The notes below the pieces were generated by a model. The model was given only the letters and a program-made list of their open reading frames with translations. It was not told the DNA's origin and did not search any database. DNA of 64,000 nucleotides from contig CM057459.1 in assembly GCA_016271365.2 (NCBI GenBank), forward strand, positions 493,533,501-493,597,500, given 5' to 3'. The DNA comes from Neoceratodus forsteri (Eukaryota > Chordata > Ceratodontiformes > Ceratodontidae). A program made the translations under genes and the position numbers. Of this stretch, positions 1-11,149 are shown one piece after another; the stretch's first letter is position 1; every line of letters begins with the position of its first letter.

Positions 1-1620
1 CAAATGACCAACTAACCCAGGTCCCGAGGGGAGAACATTTTGCTAGGGCTATGCTAGGTCTGTACTTCTGGAGGGGTACCCAGTAATTCCACACAGGAAG
101 CAGTAACATGAATGTCTAAACCAGGTTGGGGTTCTAGAGTGTGACTCTATTCCAAAAGATGGTACACTAAAACAAAGGTTGACCCCAAGGTTTACACATC
201 ATGGCACAAGGCAATGGCAGAACATCAGAAATCTGTGTCGGACAGAAACTCTACATATCCCATATTCACAGGACCTTGAATACTCTTCAGTGGCAATGGC
301 CTCAGCTGAACACACATTTCTTTTAGTGACACTGGCCACAACTAAGCACACATTTCCCATATGGCATAAGACTTTCACTCTTTGCCAAGTGGCAACTGGC
401 CACAATGGAGCACACTGGTGCTCAAACTAAACTAAGCACAACCCACACCAGGGGGTAAACTTTCTCTTCAGGCATTGGTAACCATGTTCTGAATAACCAG
501 GCACCCTTATGGAACCTGTAGTGCAGAACTGGTCACTCTGGGGGTCTGTCCACCTTTCACTTTCACGTCCTTACCCAGCCATTCTTTCAGAGTTACACCT
601 CAAAACTTCTAGCAAAACATTTTGGAATATGCATCTTGGAATGACTTTCACATCCAGCATATGAAAACACTACTCCTGAGTGTAAAAACTAAAGTCCTGA
701 ACAATGTGCATTAGTCTCCCTCTGGACCCCACAATCGTCAGCCAACTTTAAAACATGAGAACAGTCTCAGCTTAGAACAGAACTGATGTATAATTCCCTT
801 TGTCAGAGAAACACCCAAGACAGCTCCTTTCTCCAGGAAGCACAAAGTCAGATTACTCACAGCTGGAAAACAAAACAGGCAGCTTCAAAAGGGTCTCAGA
901 TCAAATAGGGGATTGCTCCTCAGATCCACCTGTAGTAGTCCTTTCCATCTCTGGGGATGAAAATCAGGAGCTCCTGCTGTAGACAACGCTTTCCACCACT
1001 TCTCATGGCAAGCAGATGTTTCTTGGTATTAAGGTTAGAAAACAGGCTCTCCTCTCAGAGCCCACACTGCAGCTGTCATCCTTCAACTGCTCTTGACAGA
1101 CTCCCAACTCAAACTCACTCAAGATTCTAAAATTCCCACTCATAGCCAGCTGCCATGGCTTATGCTGCTGTGAGAGTTCTAAATGACATCATCTCTCTAT
1201 CTCAGCTGAGACCAAGTAAACAGAGAATGAGTAGGCGAAACCCCATTTAACCAATTATTCACCAGCTGCCTTCCCTACCTGGCACTGACACGGATGGGAT
1301 TCCAGTAACCCCAGGGACTGGGTGGTTACATAAATAAGTATAAAATCTAGTGATCATGTGCACATTTAAACAAATGTATTTTATAGTTCATTTTGAGAAA
1401 CAGGTCCATACTGTGGCTAATGCCATCATATAGTCTCATAAATACTGAAGTACGCATTTATTTTTTTATTTCTACATGACTACCGCTTAGCTTTGAAAAG
1501 GTGACTCTATGCCATGGTTGCAAAACAGTTGCACTGGGGATATGTGAGAGTCTGAAAACACACTAAAATCTTTTGGCAAAGTATTTTCATAAGCAGGAGT
1601 TGAGCCTTTTTTTCATTATA
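1..1620. other. unassigned sequence
   Basis: No coding region, RNA gene or recognised repeat could be supported here. The short open frames near positions 179-430 and 800-982 have no recognisable motif, no codon bias that I can see and no convincing splice signals. The AT-rich, CpG-poor composition is that of intergenic or intronic vertebrate DNA. Confidence 0.5.
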
Positions 1621-1624
1621 ATGA

Positions 1625-1818
1625 TTTACTTTCCCAGAATAAACCAGCTGAGGTGCAACATCTCATTTCCCATGGAGTCCTGCTTTGGGGCAACTGAAGT
1701 GTAGGGAATCTAAGTCACATGCTCAAAGTCATACAGTGAGCCTCTGGCTGTGGTGGAATTTAAACCTGTAATCTTGGTTAACAGTCTGAAGTTCTCTGAT
1801 CACTAGACCATGCTACCA
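1625..1818 (-). mobile_element. MIR/CORE-like tRNA-derived SINE
   Basis: Read on the minus strand, the element starts near 1817 with a tRNA-like head: GGTAGCATGGTCTAGTG (A-box region), then about 50 bases on a B-box-like GGTTTAAATTCC. Next come CTCACTGTATGACTTTGAGC and ATGTGACTTAGATTCCC. These parallel the known MIR/CORE-SINE core, in which a tRNA head is followed by a block close to GTGTGACCTTGGGCAAGTCACTTAACC. The 3' part is degenerate and no clear target duplication is visible. The call rests on the order and spacing of these blocks. A different tRNA-derived SINE with a CORE domain is the main alternative. Confidence 0.7.
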
Positions 1819-2084
1819 GCTTCTGTTACAGCTCAGCTGGAGCTCCTTGAGGTAAATAAATTACAAAAAAAAAAAAACCTGATCCTTTAAGTTTGTCTTC
1901 ACCCTCAGCCAAACTGTGCAAGGGTCTGTAATGTATATTTCGGATTATGTGTTTCCACAAGCCTTGCTGGAATTCCCTCACTGGTCTGGGAATGTACAGT
2001 AATTATTGACCACAAGATGCCTGATGGAAACATAACACTCTTGACAGTGTTTTATATCCTTGGCTGTTCACCCATTTATTAGAC

Positions 2085-2130
2085 AGGGTTAAACTTGATG
2101 TGCCTTTTCTGCCATCACATTCTATGTTTC
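2085..2130 (+). mobile_element. CR1-type LINE 3' tail fragment
   Basis: A short stretch reads about TGATGTGCCTTTTCTGCC followed by ATCACATTCTATGTTTCC. This is the usual layout of a CR1 3' end: a ctTTTCTGCCatc block followed by tandem TTCTATG-like octamers. Only some 45 bases are recognisable, so it is a severely 5'-truncated copy. The same terminal motif ends the longer CR1 copies at 10247, 13262, 40108 and 55353 of this window. Confidence 0.5.
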
Positions 2131-3390
2131 CAGTTCTGCTTCTCTCCAGACTATGTGCTTTAGCCATTTAACACTATCAAGGAAGCTGGCACTTATTACA
2201 GTCAGGTACACTTTCTGTGCCACAAACTTGCCAAGTCTTACCTGAATGTTGACTCCATACTAGGTTATAGGAATGTGCTTATTCCTTACTAGCACCTTAC
2301 CATAGGGGATAGTAGACTTTTCTAATATACTGTTAAAGATAACTTCCTTAAAATATGGTGGCTGGGCAATCATGACCCCTTTAAAGAGCTCCTGATATCA
2401 TAAGGGAAACTATGGAACATGAGACATGTTTCTGAATGTGTTTACATATGTTCAGTATTTAGCACCCCCCTTTTCTTTGTAACTACAATATGAACATTGA
2501 AACAGTATCACTATGTGGTGTGTACAATATGAAGAATGAGCAAGTGTTTTTTATTCTTTTTCAGACAAAGCAATTGAGTTGTGCTGTGTTAGCCAACACA
2601 AAAACAGGAAAAAATTAAAAAGTTGTTTTAGCTTACCACTATAGCTGTGAGGCATGATTTTTAATTAGAAAATGGTTAAAGTAAAACTCTCCTCCTGATT
2701 GGCTGAAACAGCCTAGGACCCGGGCTGTTATATCTTGACAACGCCGGTCAAAAACAGAAGTTCCAATTTGGGGTGCCCTAATACTAAGTCTATCCTTGGG
2801 CACCCAATTTCAAAACCGACTAGCTGCCATTTTGTCCTGCTCACTTAGCAAGACTGACTTCCATGAACACGGTCACTGAACAGTGAAAAAAATGCCTGCA
2901 ACAGTATTTATTTTTCTTTACTCACTTAATTTTCCTTATTGAGCACGATTGCACCTGTCAACACAGTGCCGACTGTTACAATAACCTGCACGCTTGCTCA
3001 ATGCCACATTCCAGAGCACCAAAAAGTACCTCTCCTAAAACATAATGAGTCAACATTCCCGTCCTAACGAATGATCCAAGCAACTAAAATAAATGGCTCT
3101 CCTCTCTAACTCTGTCTCTTTTGTGTGTCACCAGCAATGAACAAGAGATAAGGCAAGACAACAAGCTCAAGAACCAGCTCGTGTTGTGAGACACTGCGTG
3201 AAGAAACAAAGCAAGTGGACAAACTCATTGCACACACAAACACAACAGTGCCCTCCTGTGATGATTCCAGCAACACAGGGAGTATTTTACTACAAAATTT
3301 ACCTTTTTGTATTTTCTATTTATTTCATATACATAAATGTTTATTTTTTTTTTCTCAAAAAAGTACACTTACAGCCCATTTTCTAAGCAT
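2131..3390. other. unassigned sequence with a weak inverted repeat
   Basis: No gene was recognised. Around 2765-2815 the blocks CCAATTTGGGGTGCCC and GGGCACCCAATTTC form a short imperfect inverted repeat with a loop of about 23 bases, possibly the core of an old MITE. The rest is unassigned. Confidence 0.4.
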
Positions 3391-3505
3391 AATAACACCC
3401 TCCAATGTGGGCATTATGGGATATAATGGACATTCCAGGGGCTATAAGGCTCTCCACCTGTAGTGGTCCATTATATCCAATAACGCCCACCCTGTCGGGT
3501 ATTGT
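3391..3505. repeat. hairpin MITE-like palindrome
   Basis: The 23 bases at 3408-3430 (starting TGGGCATTATGGG) and those at 3467-3489 (ending AATAACGCCCA) are inverted copies with two mismatches. The similarity continues weakly outward to about 3391 and 3505, with a loop of about 36 bases. Such a foldback of about 115 bp without coding capacity is typical of palindromic MITEs. No target-site duplication could be fixed. Confidence 0.6.
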
Positions 3506-6390
3506 TACTTACTTATCCCCCGCCCTCTCTCCCCTTGAGTTGCAACACAATCTGGCCACACACCCAAGACTTGCTCCCAAAAAGTAGATCACTTACAAAG
3601 AAGTCTAAATTATAGTTGCAGTTGCCATGATTTGCAACCCTTAGAATGTTACAGGCATCACAAAATGCCATAGTCATCATTTATTTGATAAAATAAAAAG
3701 GACAAGGCACGCATCATGGAGAGTTTGAACTACTTTATTTCAAAGAAATACAGAGCTAAACACCTCCTACATATTGCCTCTGCAAAGGGAGTTCATCAGA
3801 GAGTGGAGTTTAGCTAGTGAAGCTCAGTTAAAATAGCATACACAGTAACATAAAAGTGACCCCGTGTGCAGTCAATTACAACACATACAAAGCATACATA
3901 GTTAATTGTGTCACTAAGAAAATATACAAACATGTGACACTCTCACTCACTCAAATAAATCAATAATTATGACCAGTAGGGTGAAAAACAAATGTATAAA
4001 ACTCAAGCAAATTCCGTTCTGATTCTTGGATGATTCAAACCTTTTGTATTTGGACTTTGCTCTACTAGTATACTTAGAGTGATACCAGTGTTTGAATGCA
4101 ATAAATCAAATGTACTTTTAAGGCTAGAACACAGACTTGAGATGAGATAACCATCATTGTTTGTTCCTTTTCATCTTTATGTATTTTAAACACTACTAGT
4201 ACCAGTTTGTAAAGTTCCAAAGTAAACCACCTAAATAAGGTTGTTTAAAAAGTAATATTCAAAATGCCCTAAAGAATCCCAAATAATACAGGTTAAATAT
4301 TTACAAATAATACAAGTTAAATATTTAATCTCACATGTGTGGATTAAAAGTGAGGTCAGGAAACTATGGAAATAATAACAGCAGGTTTCACCAGGTATAG
4401 AAATGTATCTTAAATGATTTCAAAAGGATAATTATTTTCAAATTTTAGTTATTGATTATCCAGAAAAAGAATATGCCTAGGGTGGAATTTCTTCAGAAAT
4501 TGGGGAATTTTTTTCCAAGTATTACACAGATTAAAGGACACATCTGGACAATAAGAAAGGTTTAAAGTCCACTTTGTCACCGAGTCCAAATGATACCATC
4601 GCTTTCAGGGCCGTGTGATCCACTTGATTTAATTTTGTATTAAAAACCTTAATCTGTCACCATCCCTCTGATTAATCTGGACATGCTCAAGAGTTCTGAA
4701 CTGCTGTAACCTTAGATTAGAACCATTGTCCCTGAAGTGCACATCAAGGACATTTGTCAAGTTACCACTCTATATTGTACTAACATACTCCTGGATGTGA
4801 CACTGGTGAGGAATCATCCTTCCTACATAGGTGAGGCCACACTAACACCAACAATCACAGACTGTAAATTCAGTCCTACAGTCAATTTAGTAGTGCAATT
4901 TGTATGCTTCCTGGATACTGACATCTGAAAAGGGGCCTGTTGTTACAAACTGGCATATATTACATTGTTTGCAAGTGTAAAACCTTTTTTGAATAATTCT
5001 GTAGTTTCTAGCCAACAAAATGATGTTTGTCAATTAATTGCCTAAACTGTTTGTGGACTTTCCAACCAACTCCCTCAGTTCTGGTTCTATTGTGAAGGTA
5101 TACCATCAACTTTTAATAATACGGTGCCTCCATAGCTCTTGTATGGTAGTCTTTCACAAAAGTAATAGTAGGTGTGGCTGTTTGTCTCCTATCTTTGGGA
5201 CTCTTTCTTTTGTATCTGCTTTGGGCTTCTCCTACTGTATATGCTGAGTAATCCCTTTACTGGAATCTAGTTTAGACCCCCCCCTTCTAAATGTTTCTTC
5301 TAATATATAATTCCTTTTAATTCAAAGGAACTGGCTATAGGGGATGCTTTTGACCACTGAACAAGGATGTGCACTCTAAGCCCATAGTAAACTATTCTGT
5401 GAGGCTGGTTGATAACACCGGGCAAACACCACTTCATTACTTTCTGAGATACTCAACATTATGTCCAATTATTCAATTTCCTTCTGATCGGTCTATTATG
5501 TGCCCTGCAAATTATACTCATTACTATTGAACCATGCTATGAAGTAAAATATAGAATGCAGTGTTTGGGGAAAAAGGGTTTTCTGTATGTTAACATTATA
5601 GCAATGTATTGCTGGAAAGCTTTGGTTTGTGCTACTGCTCCAGATATCACTAGTGAAATTCACATACCCCCCCCCACCTCCTTTAGAAGTTTCACCATCT
5701 GAGTGCTTACAGCTCACACATACTGGGGCAGCATGCCTGGAAAATGTAAGGCAAGGTGGAATGTTGTATATTGCCTTCACTTTATGCAACAGTCTTCAAA
5801 AGTCAGTGTCTTCCATGACAGAGGACTGAAGCTGAAGGGCCTGCACCGTCCCAATTAGTTGTGTCGTTCAGTCAGAACTTGGATAAGCATTGGGTGAGTG
5901 GGTAGCAGTTTAATGCAGGCATGTAATGACTCAGGCAGTGTAATTTGTTTTTCTGGTGGTGGTTAAAGTGGTGCTTTTGAAAGAGTACAAGTGCCTGGGG
6001 ATGGTTCAGTTGGCTGCTGTGGCCATCATGGTGGCACCATTACTTGAACAAACCATCTAATCCTACCACTTCCCATACTGGACTGTTACTGCTGCTGCTG
6101 CTGGCCCATTAGACCAGAGAGGGGGTGAGAATGGAAGGGCCTGTTAGGAAGACGTCACATTCATGTTTTAAATGATCAGCCAGAACACAATATCCCGTTA
6201 TGTGGGCAACTCAAATTAAGCAACTCAATGTGAGTGACTCAGTTTGAGTGCCTGTGGAAATAGTGAGTAGTAGGGAATAGCTAGAGGGTTAAAATACCAA
6301 GGGTTACTAAGAGTGATAATGATAAAGGAGGAAAAGAGTGAGCAGTTGTTCTATGTAGTATAGCCAAAGTGAGCTGAAAACCTGCTGCCA
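3506..6390. other. unassigned sequence
   Basis: Nothing here could be assigned to a host gene. Apart from the tail-like motif at 3715-3835, annotated separately, it is AT-rich non-coding sequence. The small open frames at 4737-4928, 5038-5247 and 5496-5789 show no domain. A short C-run near 5666-5677 and a (CTG)n-like stretch near 6088-6102 are present but unremarkable. Confidence 0.45.
3715..3835 (-). repeat. GATGAA...AATAAA tail-like repeat
   Basis: On the minus strand it reads CTCTGATGAACTCCCTTTGC, then about 50 bases later TTTGAAATAAAGTAG. The same layout is visible at 13809-13943 and in the inverted pair at 47822-47960 and 48130-48272: a TGATGAAG- or TGACAAAAG-like block, a GAAAC- or GAAAT-gTTGG-like block, then an AATAAA-like block. 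Comparable sequence occurs at the ends of several vertebrate retroelements and MITEs. I could not decide which family these belong to. Confidence 0.4.
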
Positions 6391-6475
6391 GTCTAGCGTG
6401 GTAGTTAGAGTCACCACCTATATGTCACTGGGACGTGCAGTGCATATGGGTTTGATCCCGGGTCCCGGGGAGTGC
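6391..6475 (+). mobile_element. tRNA-like SINE head
   Basis: GTCTAGCGTGGTAGTTAGAG resembles a pol III A-box region, and GGGTTTGATCCCGGG about 37 bases downstream resembles a B box (GGTTCGANTCC). The pair has tRNA spacing, but the segment lacks features of a functional tRNA gene and is followed by a T-rich stretch. A 3' body may run on to the AATAAAGAACTTGATTC motif near 7000, but the C-rich region between them leaves this unproven. Confidence 0.55.
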
Positions 6476-6499
6476 TTTAATCTTTTTTTGTTCTCTTGA

Positions 6500-6745
6500 G
6501 TTTCTCCCCATCCCAGAGTTTGTGTCTCCCTCTGCTCCCCAGTTCTGTTACCTCCCCACCGAGTGGCAATATTGAATTTCCACCCTTCCCTGACTTTTTC
6601 TCCCTCCCCGAGTTACCTTCCCCACAGAATATCCCCCCTCCTGAGTTTCTCCCACTCCCCAAGTTGGTCCCCCCCCCGGAGATGGTTATTATAGATAGGG
6701 GGGTGTGGGGACAAAGCACCCCATAATGTGGGGGTGCGGGGGCAG
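6500..6745 (-). repeat. G-rich (minus strand) degenerate tandem repeat
   Basis: The plus strand is a run of C-rich units reading roughly GAGTTTCTCCCACTCCCCAAG, with repeated CCCC/CCCTCC blocks every 10-20 bases. The minus strand therefore has many closely spaced GGG/GGGG tracts that could form G-quadruplexes. The plus strand turns G-rich at about 6695, where GGGGGGTGTGGGG begins. The open frames here (6477-6833 minus, 6496-6726 plus) are low-complexity translations of the repeat and are not believable proteins. Confidence 0.55.
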
Positions 6746-6979
6746 AGCCCCCCAGCAGAAAGTCAGCATCTCTATCAGCTGTTTTAGTACTCGCTATAGT
6801 GTGGGTTGCTGTTATATTTTTGCCTATTTTCATTCACCTTCTATTGTCGATGCCATTGTTTTCTCGCTATTATTACATGGAACCCCAGAACACAGATTCT
6901 CAATGTTCAAATAGACTGACCCCAACTGATATTTCTACCACACTGACTGCAGTATGCTTACTGAGTTTCTGTGCCATCT

Positions 6980-7025
6980 GTAAAATATTATACAATGGCA
7001 ATAAAGAACTTGATTCTGATTGGTC
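6980..7025 (+). mobile_element. L2/SINE-like 3' end
   Basis: The sequence TACAATGGCAATAAAGAACT followed by TGATTCTGATTGG matches the general form of L2-type LINE or SINE 3' ends: a cAATAAA motif and a short tandem TTGATTC/TGATT tail. It lies about 530 bases downstream of the tRNA-like head at 6391, so both may belong to one composite SINE. Confidence 0.4.
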
Positions 7026-7221
7026 AGTGTGTGCCTGAGACAATGATGATATTAGAGTATAACATCCCTGTCATTGATTAGCATTAGTTTTGCATGCTGT
7101 CATCATAGAGCACCTTTATTCTTTTTTTCCTCTTCTCTTAAGAAACTCTCAAAAAATCTACTAAAAACATTTTTTAAATGTTTTTTTTTACTTTGTATCA
7201 CAATGAGCCATTGTATAATAG

Positions 7222-7364
7222 TAATAAGGCACTTCAGGGTGTGTGTTATTGTGTAATAATGTCACTCCTGGGGTGGTGGAAGCACTCAGCTTCACCTCGT
7301 GCTTCAACCCACCCCAGGAGTGACGTTATTACACAATAACACACACACCCTGTCATGCCTTATT
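7222..7364. repeat. long near-perfect palindrome (foldback MITE)
   Basis: The left arm starts AATAAGGCACTTCAGGGTGT and runs to about 7286. The right arm (about 7301-7364) ends ACACACACCCTGTCATGCCTTATT. The arms match over some 60 bases with only a few differences, with a loop of about 14 bases (CAGCTTCACCTCGT region). The whole would form a 64-bp stem. It lies just downstream of the stop codon at 7673-7675 of the minus-strand host gene, so it could be in that gene's 3' UTR or its immediate downstream flank. Confidence 0.85.
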
Positions 7365-7397
7365 GCTTAATTCTAACACTGCAGAAGATTGATTTCA

Positions 7398-7470
7398 TTT
7401 ATTTGAGTGGACTGCTGGGGGGCGGGGCTTAATGATGAATTAGGCACTGATTATTTTGAGATCATTTATT
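7398..7470 (-). terminator. candidate polyadenylation signals
   Basis: Two AATAAA hexamers on the minus strand (plus-strand TTTATT at 7465-7470 and 7398-7403) lie 200-280 bases downstream of the minus-strand stop codon at 7673. Either could end the transcript of the host gene annotated next. Position and sequence are the only evidence. Confidence 0.35.
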
Positions 7471-7672
7471 TTTTCCACCACTATGGTATGATGTGGCTAG
7501 AGATGGCCAGGCAAGACAGAAGCAGCAGATGTTACAGTACTACTGAGCTCATTATGCTTGGGGACTGGGTGTGGCACTGGTCTTTAGATTTCCTGCCTGA
7601 AAACGGACCTTTGTGCTTTTCTTGTTTCTCTTTATCTTTTCTTAGATTGTGCCATCTCCTTGCATGATGACC

Positions 7673-7753
7673 CTACTCCTCAGTGTCATACTCATCATCA
7701 CCACAAGTCACAGGTGTAACTGACAGCAGACTTTCAAGCTCCTGTTGCTCTTT
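7673..7753 (-). CDS. last coding exon of an unidentified host gene
   Basis: On the minus strand a pyrimidine-rich tract (TTTTTTTTCCCAAAG) ends in AG at 7755-7754. It is followed by an open frame of 26 codons starting KEQQELESLL and ending DDEYDTEE, then a TAG stop at 7675-7673. The acidic terminus suggests a natural protein C terminus. The exon begins in phase 0, matching the phase-0 donor of the exon at 8103-8303. Together with the exon at 8610-8671 this gives 113 joined codons plus stop. I do not recognise the protein and assign no function. Support comes from splice-site consensus, phase agreement and frame openness, not homology. Confidence 0.6.
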   Translation of the reverse strand, partial: KEQQELESLLSVTPVTCGDDEYDTEE

Positions 7754-8102
7754 CTTTGGGAAAAAAAATATTGAGCAATTAGAAAAGAAGAAATGAATAC
7801 ATATCGTAAACTACAGCGGCAAACAATATCTGCACATGCAGATGTACAGTCCTCATTTTGCATTTTATCAGCATACTGTAATCAAAGATCCCTAAACAGC
7901 ACCACCAGCTGTGCCAGCTTGTTGCGCACTTCACCCACATCCCTTTCTGGCTTTCCAGGAACGGTACCAGGTTAGGGTTTTGATTCCAATCACTGCATCA
8001 GTACATTTTAAAACAATAGTCTGCCAGGTCCAATGTGACTTTGTGTGGTGATCCATGGCAGAGTAGCTGGAATACTAAATAGGAGTGAGAGAAACAAGTT
8101 AC

Positions 8103-8303
8103 TTGATAGAATGTGTGCTGATATGGTAATGGAGGAAACAGTCCCAAGCCTCCGATGTGCTCGGTGTGTGCTGCATCTAAAAGGGCTGCACCACGTTGTT
8201 GAAGTGCCAAAGTGAAACCGAGTTCCTTTGAACCTGCTTCGCTGGTATCCAAGATGCCAAATTTCAACAAGGTCACCAAAGGCAAGTTTGGCATCTGCTC
8301 ATC
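8103..8303 (-). CDS. internal coding exon of an unidentified host gene
   Basis: A 201-base (67-codon) open segment on the minus strand reads DEQMPNLPLVTLLKFGILD at its start and contains HIGGLGLFPPLPYQ near its end. It is flanked by a donor CAA|GTAACT at 8103/8102 and a candidate acceptor ATAAG at 8308-8304. The acceptor has a weak pyrimidine tract, so the exact 5' edge is uncertain; an in-frame alternative AG lies nine bases further in. Both exon ends are phase 0, compatible with the flanking exons. Composition is unlike that of the surrounding repeats. The leucine-rich, helical-looking sequence could belong to a large alpha-helical protein, but that is inference. Confidence 0.6.
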
Positions 8304-8609
8304 CTTATGTTCAGGTACTGCTGTCAGTTATATGTTCCTCTAGATTTCTCCATTAAATAACTAGGTAGTGTTTTTTAAACAGACCGTGTTTAAGTTCAAC
8401 GGATATGTGGTGGTAAAGATCCGATTAGTTTTTCCCCATATATGAAGAAGATCTGTCACCCATTTTGGTCCTAAATGATGTACCTTTAAATTGTTTTGAG
8501 GCTGTCTCTCTAAGGGATTAGGAGGACTGAGATGGAATAAATTTATTGCACTGATCTGGAGGTTGCTGTGATGAGAATAACATTTTATGTTACACACTAC
8601 GCAACTTAC

Positions 8610-8671
8610 CTTGGATTCTAAGAAAGGGAGATAAAAGTCCTTAATTTCTGCACAGATTGTATCCATGAGTC
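8610..8671 (-). CDS. internal coding exon of an unidentified host gene
   Basis: This 62-base exon has the best splice signals in the window. Its acceptor is TGCTGCTTCTTTCAG directly before 8671, and its donor is AAG|GTAAGT at 8610/8609. Only one frame is open. It begins after two bases that complete a split codon, reads LMDTICAEIKDFYLPFLESK, and ends in phase 0, as the next exon at 8303 requires. Exons further upstream would lie at higher coordinates, but I could not identify any. Much of the window may therefore be intron of this gene, or the 5' exons may lie outside it. Confidence 0.65.
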
Positions 8672-8699
8672 CTGAAAGAAGCAGCAATGGCAAATTAGC

Positions 8700-9305
8700 A
8701 TAGTATTATATTACTGTAATTAGAAATATTAGATACAAATGCTATGGAACAAAAAGGAGCCATATTGCAATTGTGGCTATGAATATCTTCTTTGCAAACA
8801 AGGACCTCATTTCCTGGCTGCAACATTATAGTCCATTTGTGGTGCAAACACTCACTGTAACTGATTAACTACTGCTCTTAAAGAAGCAGACCTCTATAAC
8901 ATCTCTGCCACATAGCTGATATGAATGTTATAAAAAAGAATCAAACTCCTCACACTCTGGGAGTTTTAATTTCTTTTCAAATAGAAATTAGTGCCATTTT
9001 TGTTTATTTAACCTACTCTTCACACCCTCTAGCTGTAAAACTGGGTTGAAAAAGGACACAACTGAAAACAAGCTAGTGGCCATTTGTTATCCAACATGTA
9101 TCTGGCCAGTGCTGTCATCCATAGGGATTTCATGGAGGATTACCAATGTTTATGCACACAAATTAGGGAAAAGATCTGTGTGTATTTCTATTCTTATTGG
9201 TAATTTATCTATTAATGTAGTTTTTGTTAACTGAGTAAGTCCACAAGACCAAGGGCCTAGTTTCAGGCACGACCCAAAGACAAAAAGTATGTAGTTACAA
9301 ACACT
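8700..9305. other. unassigned sequence, probably intron
   Basis: If the minus-strand gene continues upstream, this stretch is intronic. No repeat family was recognised. The frame at 9046-9234 has no motif. Confidence 0.35.
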
Positions 9306-9978
9306 GGGCCCTAGTCAGAAATGTGCAGAGTGGGTACACACCATGTAACTCCAGTGCATAGCCCACTCCACACCCACTGCACCTACTGTGCCCCTCCACG
9401 GCAGTCATGAAACATTTACACCCCGCACCAAATCTCCTGGCTGATCACAGCTCCACACTGGGTGGGCTGGAGGTGGTGGGGCATGCTACACCCCGCGTGA
9501 TGTACAAATGTGTGGAGTGCTATGCATGGTGGGCCAGTGGCTATGCCAAGTCCAGGCAGTCATAGCCCCGGTACGCATCCACCGGGTTGCAGCCACCAGG
9601 CACAATGGTAATGGCAGAGATCCATGGACTCTTGCTGGGGACACCACTGATGTTAGGGCACACCTCAGTGTGCAGGGGGCAGCAAATGGGGCAGAGGCCC
9701 CTCTGTGCAGTCAGCACACTGTGTGCCAGCAGCAAACATGGCACCCCATGGGTGCAAGTGATCCACTGCAGAGACCCAGGTGGCCAGCTGACTAGCCACA
9801 TGCCCAGGTCCACACTCACACCTGGCCACCCAGGGATCTTTTTTACGCCGGGGTTGGGCCGCGATAAGGGGCTGCACAGAGCCGGCATTTGTGACTATGG
9901 CCCATGCACAGAACTCCATGGGTGCAGAGCTGCCCAGCTGGAATATGTGCCTCTTGCTCATTTTTGTGACTAGCTCCC
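9306..9978. mobile_element. inverted-repeat element, non-coding
   Basis: The left end GGGCCCTAGTCAGAAATGTG is matched at the right by the reverse complement of a segment ending GACTAGCTCCC at 9968-9978, giving imperfect terminal inverted repeats of about 30 bases. The interior of about 670 bp is GC-rich relative to its flanks. The overlapping frames at 9508-9973 on both strands have no domain. It resembles the foldback family at 14977-17168 in its GGGCC-starting ends and internal composition but lacks the 60-70 bp array. No target duplication could be fixed. Confidence 0.45.
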
Positions 9979-11149
9979 AATAACAGAAAAGATATTATGC
10001 CCATGATCGATAAGATGGAAATTAAAATATTGTAAAAATAGAGACATTAAAATGAATTTAATAGAGATTAAATATAATTACACACAGACAGAACCAATAA
10101 GTTTCTCCTCAACCTTGACTTGAAACTATAGTATCAGACTGTCTTATATCTGTTGGCAAATAACGTAATAATGAGGGGATAAGAATGACAATTACATTTG
10201 TCCCATTTTACTGAAACATCTCTCCCACATTAAGCATATTTTATCATAGAAACATAGAATTTGACAGCAGATAAGGACTGTTTGTCCCATCCAGTCTGTC
10301 CATTTTGCCCTGCCTATTCTATCCTGTCACCACAGACTCTACTTGATCTCTGGCTCCCTTCCCTCCCCCCCTTGCTTCCCAACTAAGATTCCCTTGTACC
10401 TATCCCATGCATGCTTGAAGCCCACCACTGTTTTATCTCCCACCACCTCCACTGGAAGGCTATTCCAGGCATCCACAAAGCTTTCAGTGAAGAAGTACCT
10501 CCTCCTGTTGCTCCTAAATTTTCACCCTTTAGCTTCATTGCATGTACCTTGTTTTCATGTATCTTTTCCTGTGAAAATACTCCCCTCCTGTGCCTTGCTT
10601 AACCCAGTGAGGTATTTATAGGTCTTTGTCAAATACCCTGCTTCCTCTCTCTTCCAGTATGTACATATTAAGGTCCTTTAGTCTCTTCTCATAGGGCTTC
10701 TGATGCAGCCCCTGCACCATTTTAGCTGCGCTCCTCTGTACAGTCTCCACCCTGTCTATGTCCTTCCTGAGATGTGTTTTCCAGAACTGGACACAGTACT
10801 CCAGTTGGGGTCATATCAGTGTGCTATACAGTGGCAACACCACCTCCCTTCTGCTAGCATACCTCCCTGTGTACCCCAGCATCCCACTGGCCCTATGCAC
10901 TGCCCTTTGCACTGTCCTGCCACCTTGAGGTCATCAGATATGATTACCGCCATGTCCCTTTCCTGTTTGGTGACTGTGAGTACCTCTTCTCCATTTTGTA
11001 TTCTGCCTCTGGATTTCTGTGCCCTAGGTGCAATATTTTGCTCCTTTTCACATTGAAACTCAGCTGCCATGCCCTTGACTACTACTAGAGTTTTCTCAGG
11101 TCTCTACACATTCTTTCCACCCCCTCTGGAGTGTCTACCCTATTGCACC

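Noticed and set aside
6391..6475. Functional tRNA gene
   Set aside because: A and B boxes are present, but no cloverleaf with an anticodon arm and acceptor stem could be formed by eye, so a SINE head is more likely.
6477..6833. 118-residue glycine-rich minus frame and proline-rich plus frame
   Set aside because: Low-complexity translation of the G-rich/C-rich repeat.
7793..7975. Additional host exon between the exons at 8103 and 7753
   Set aside because: The minus strand has a short open piece (GEVRNKLAQLVVLFRDL), but no good donor follows it, and the exons at 8103-8303 and 7673-7753 already join in phase 0.
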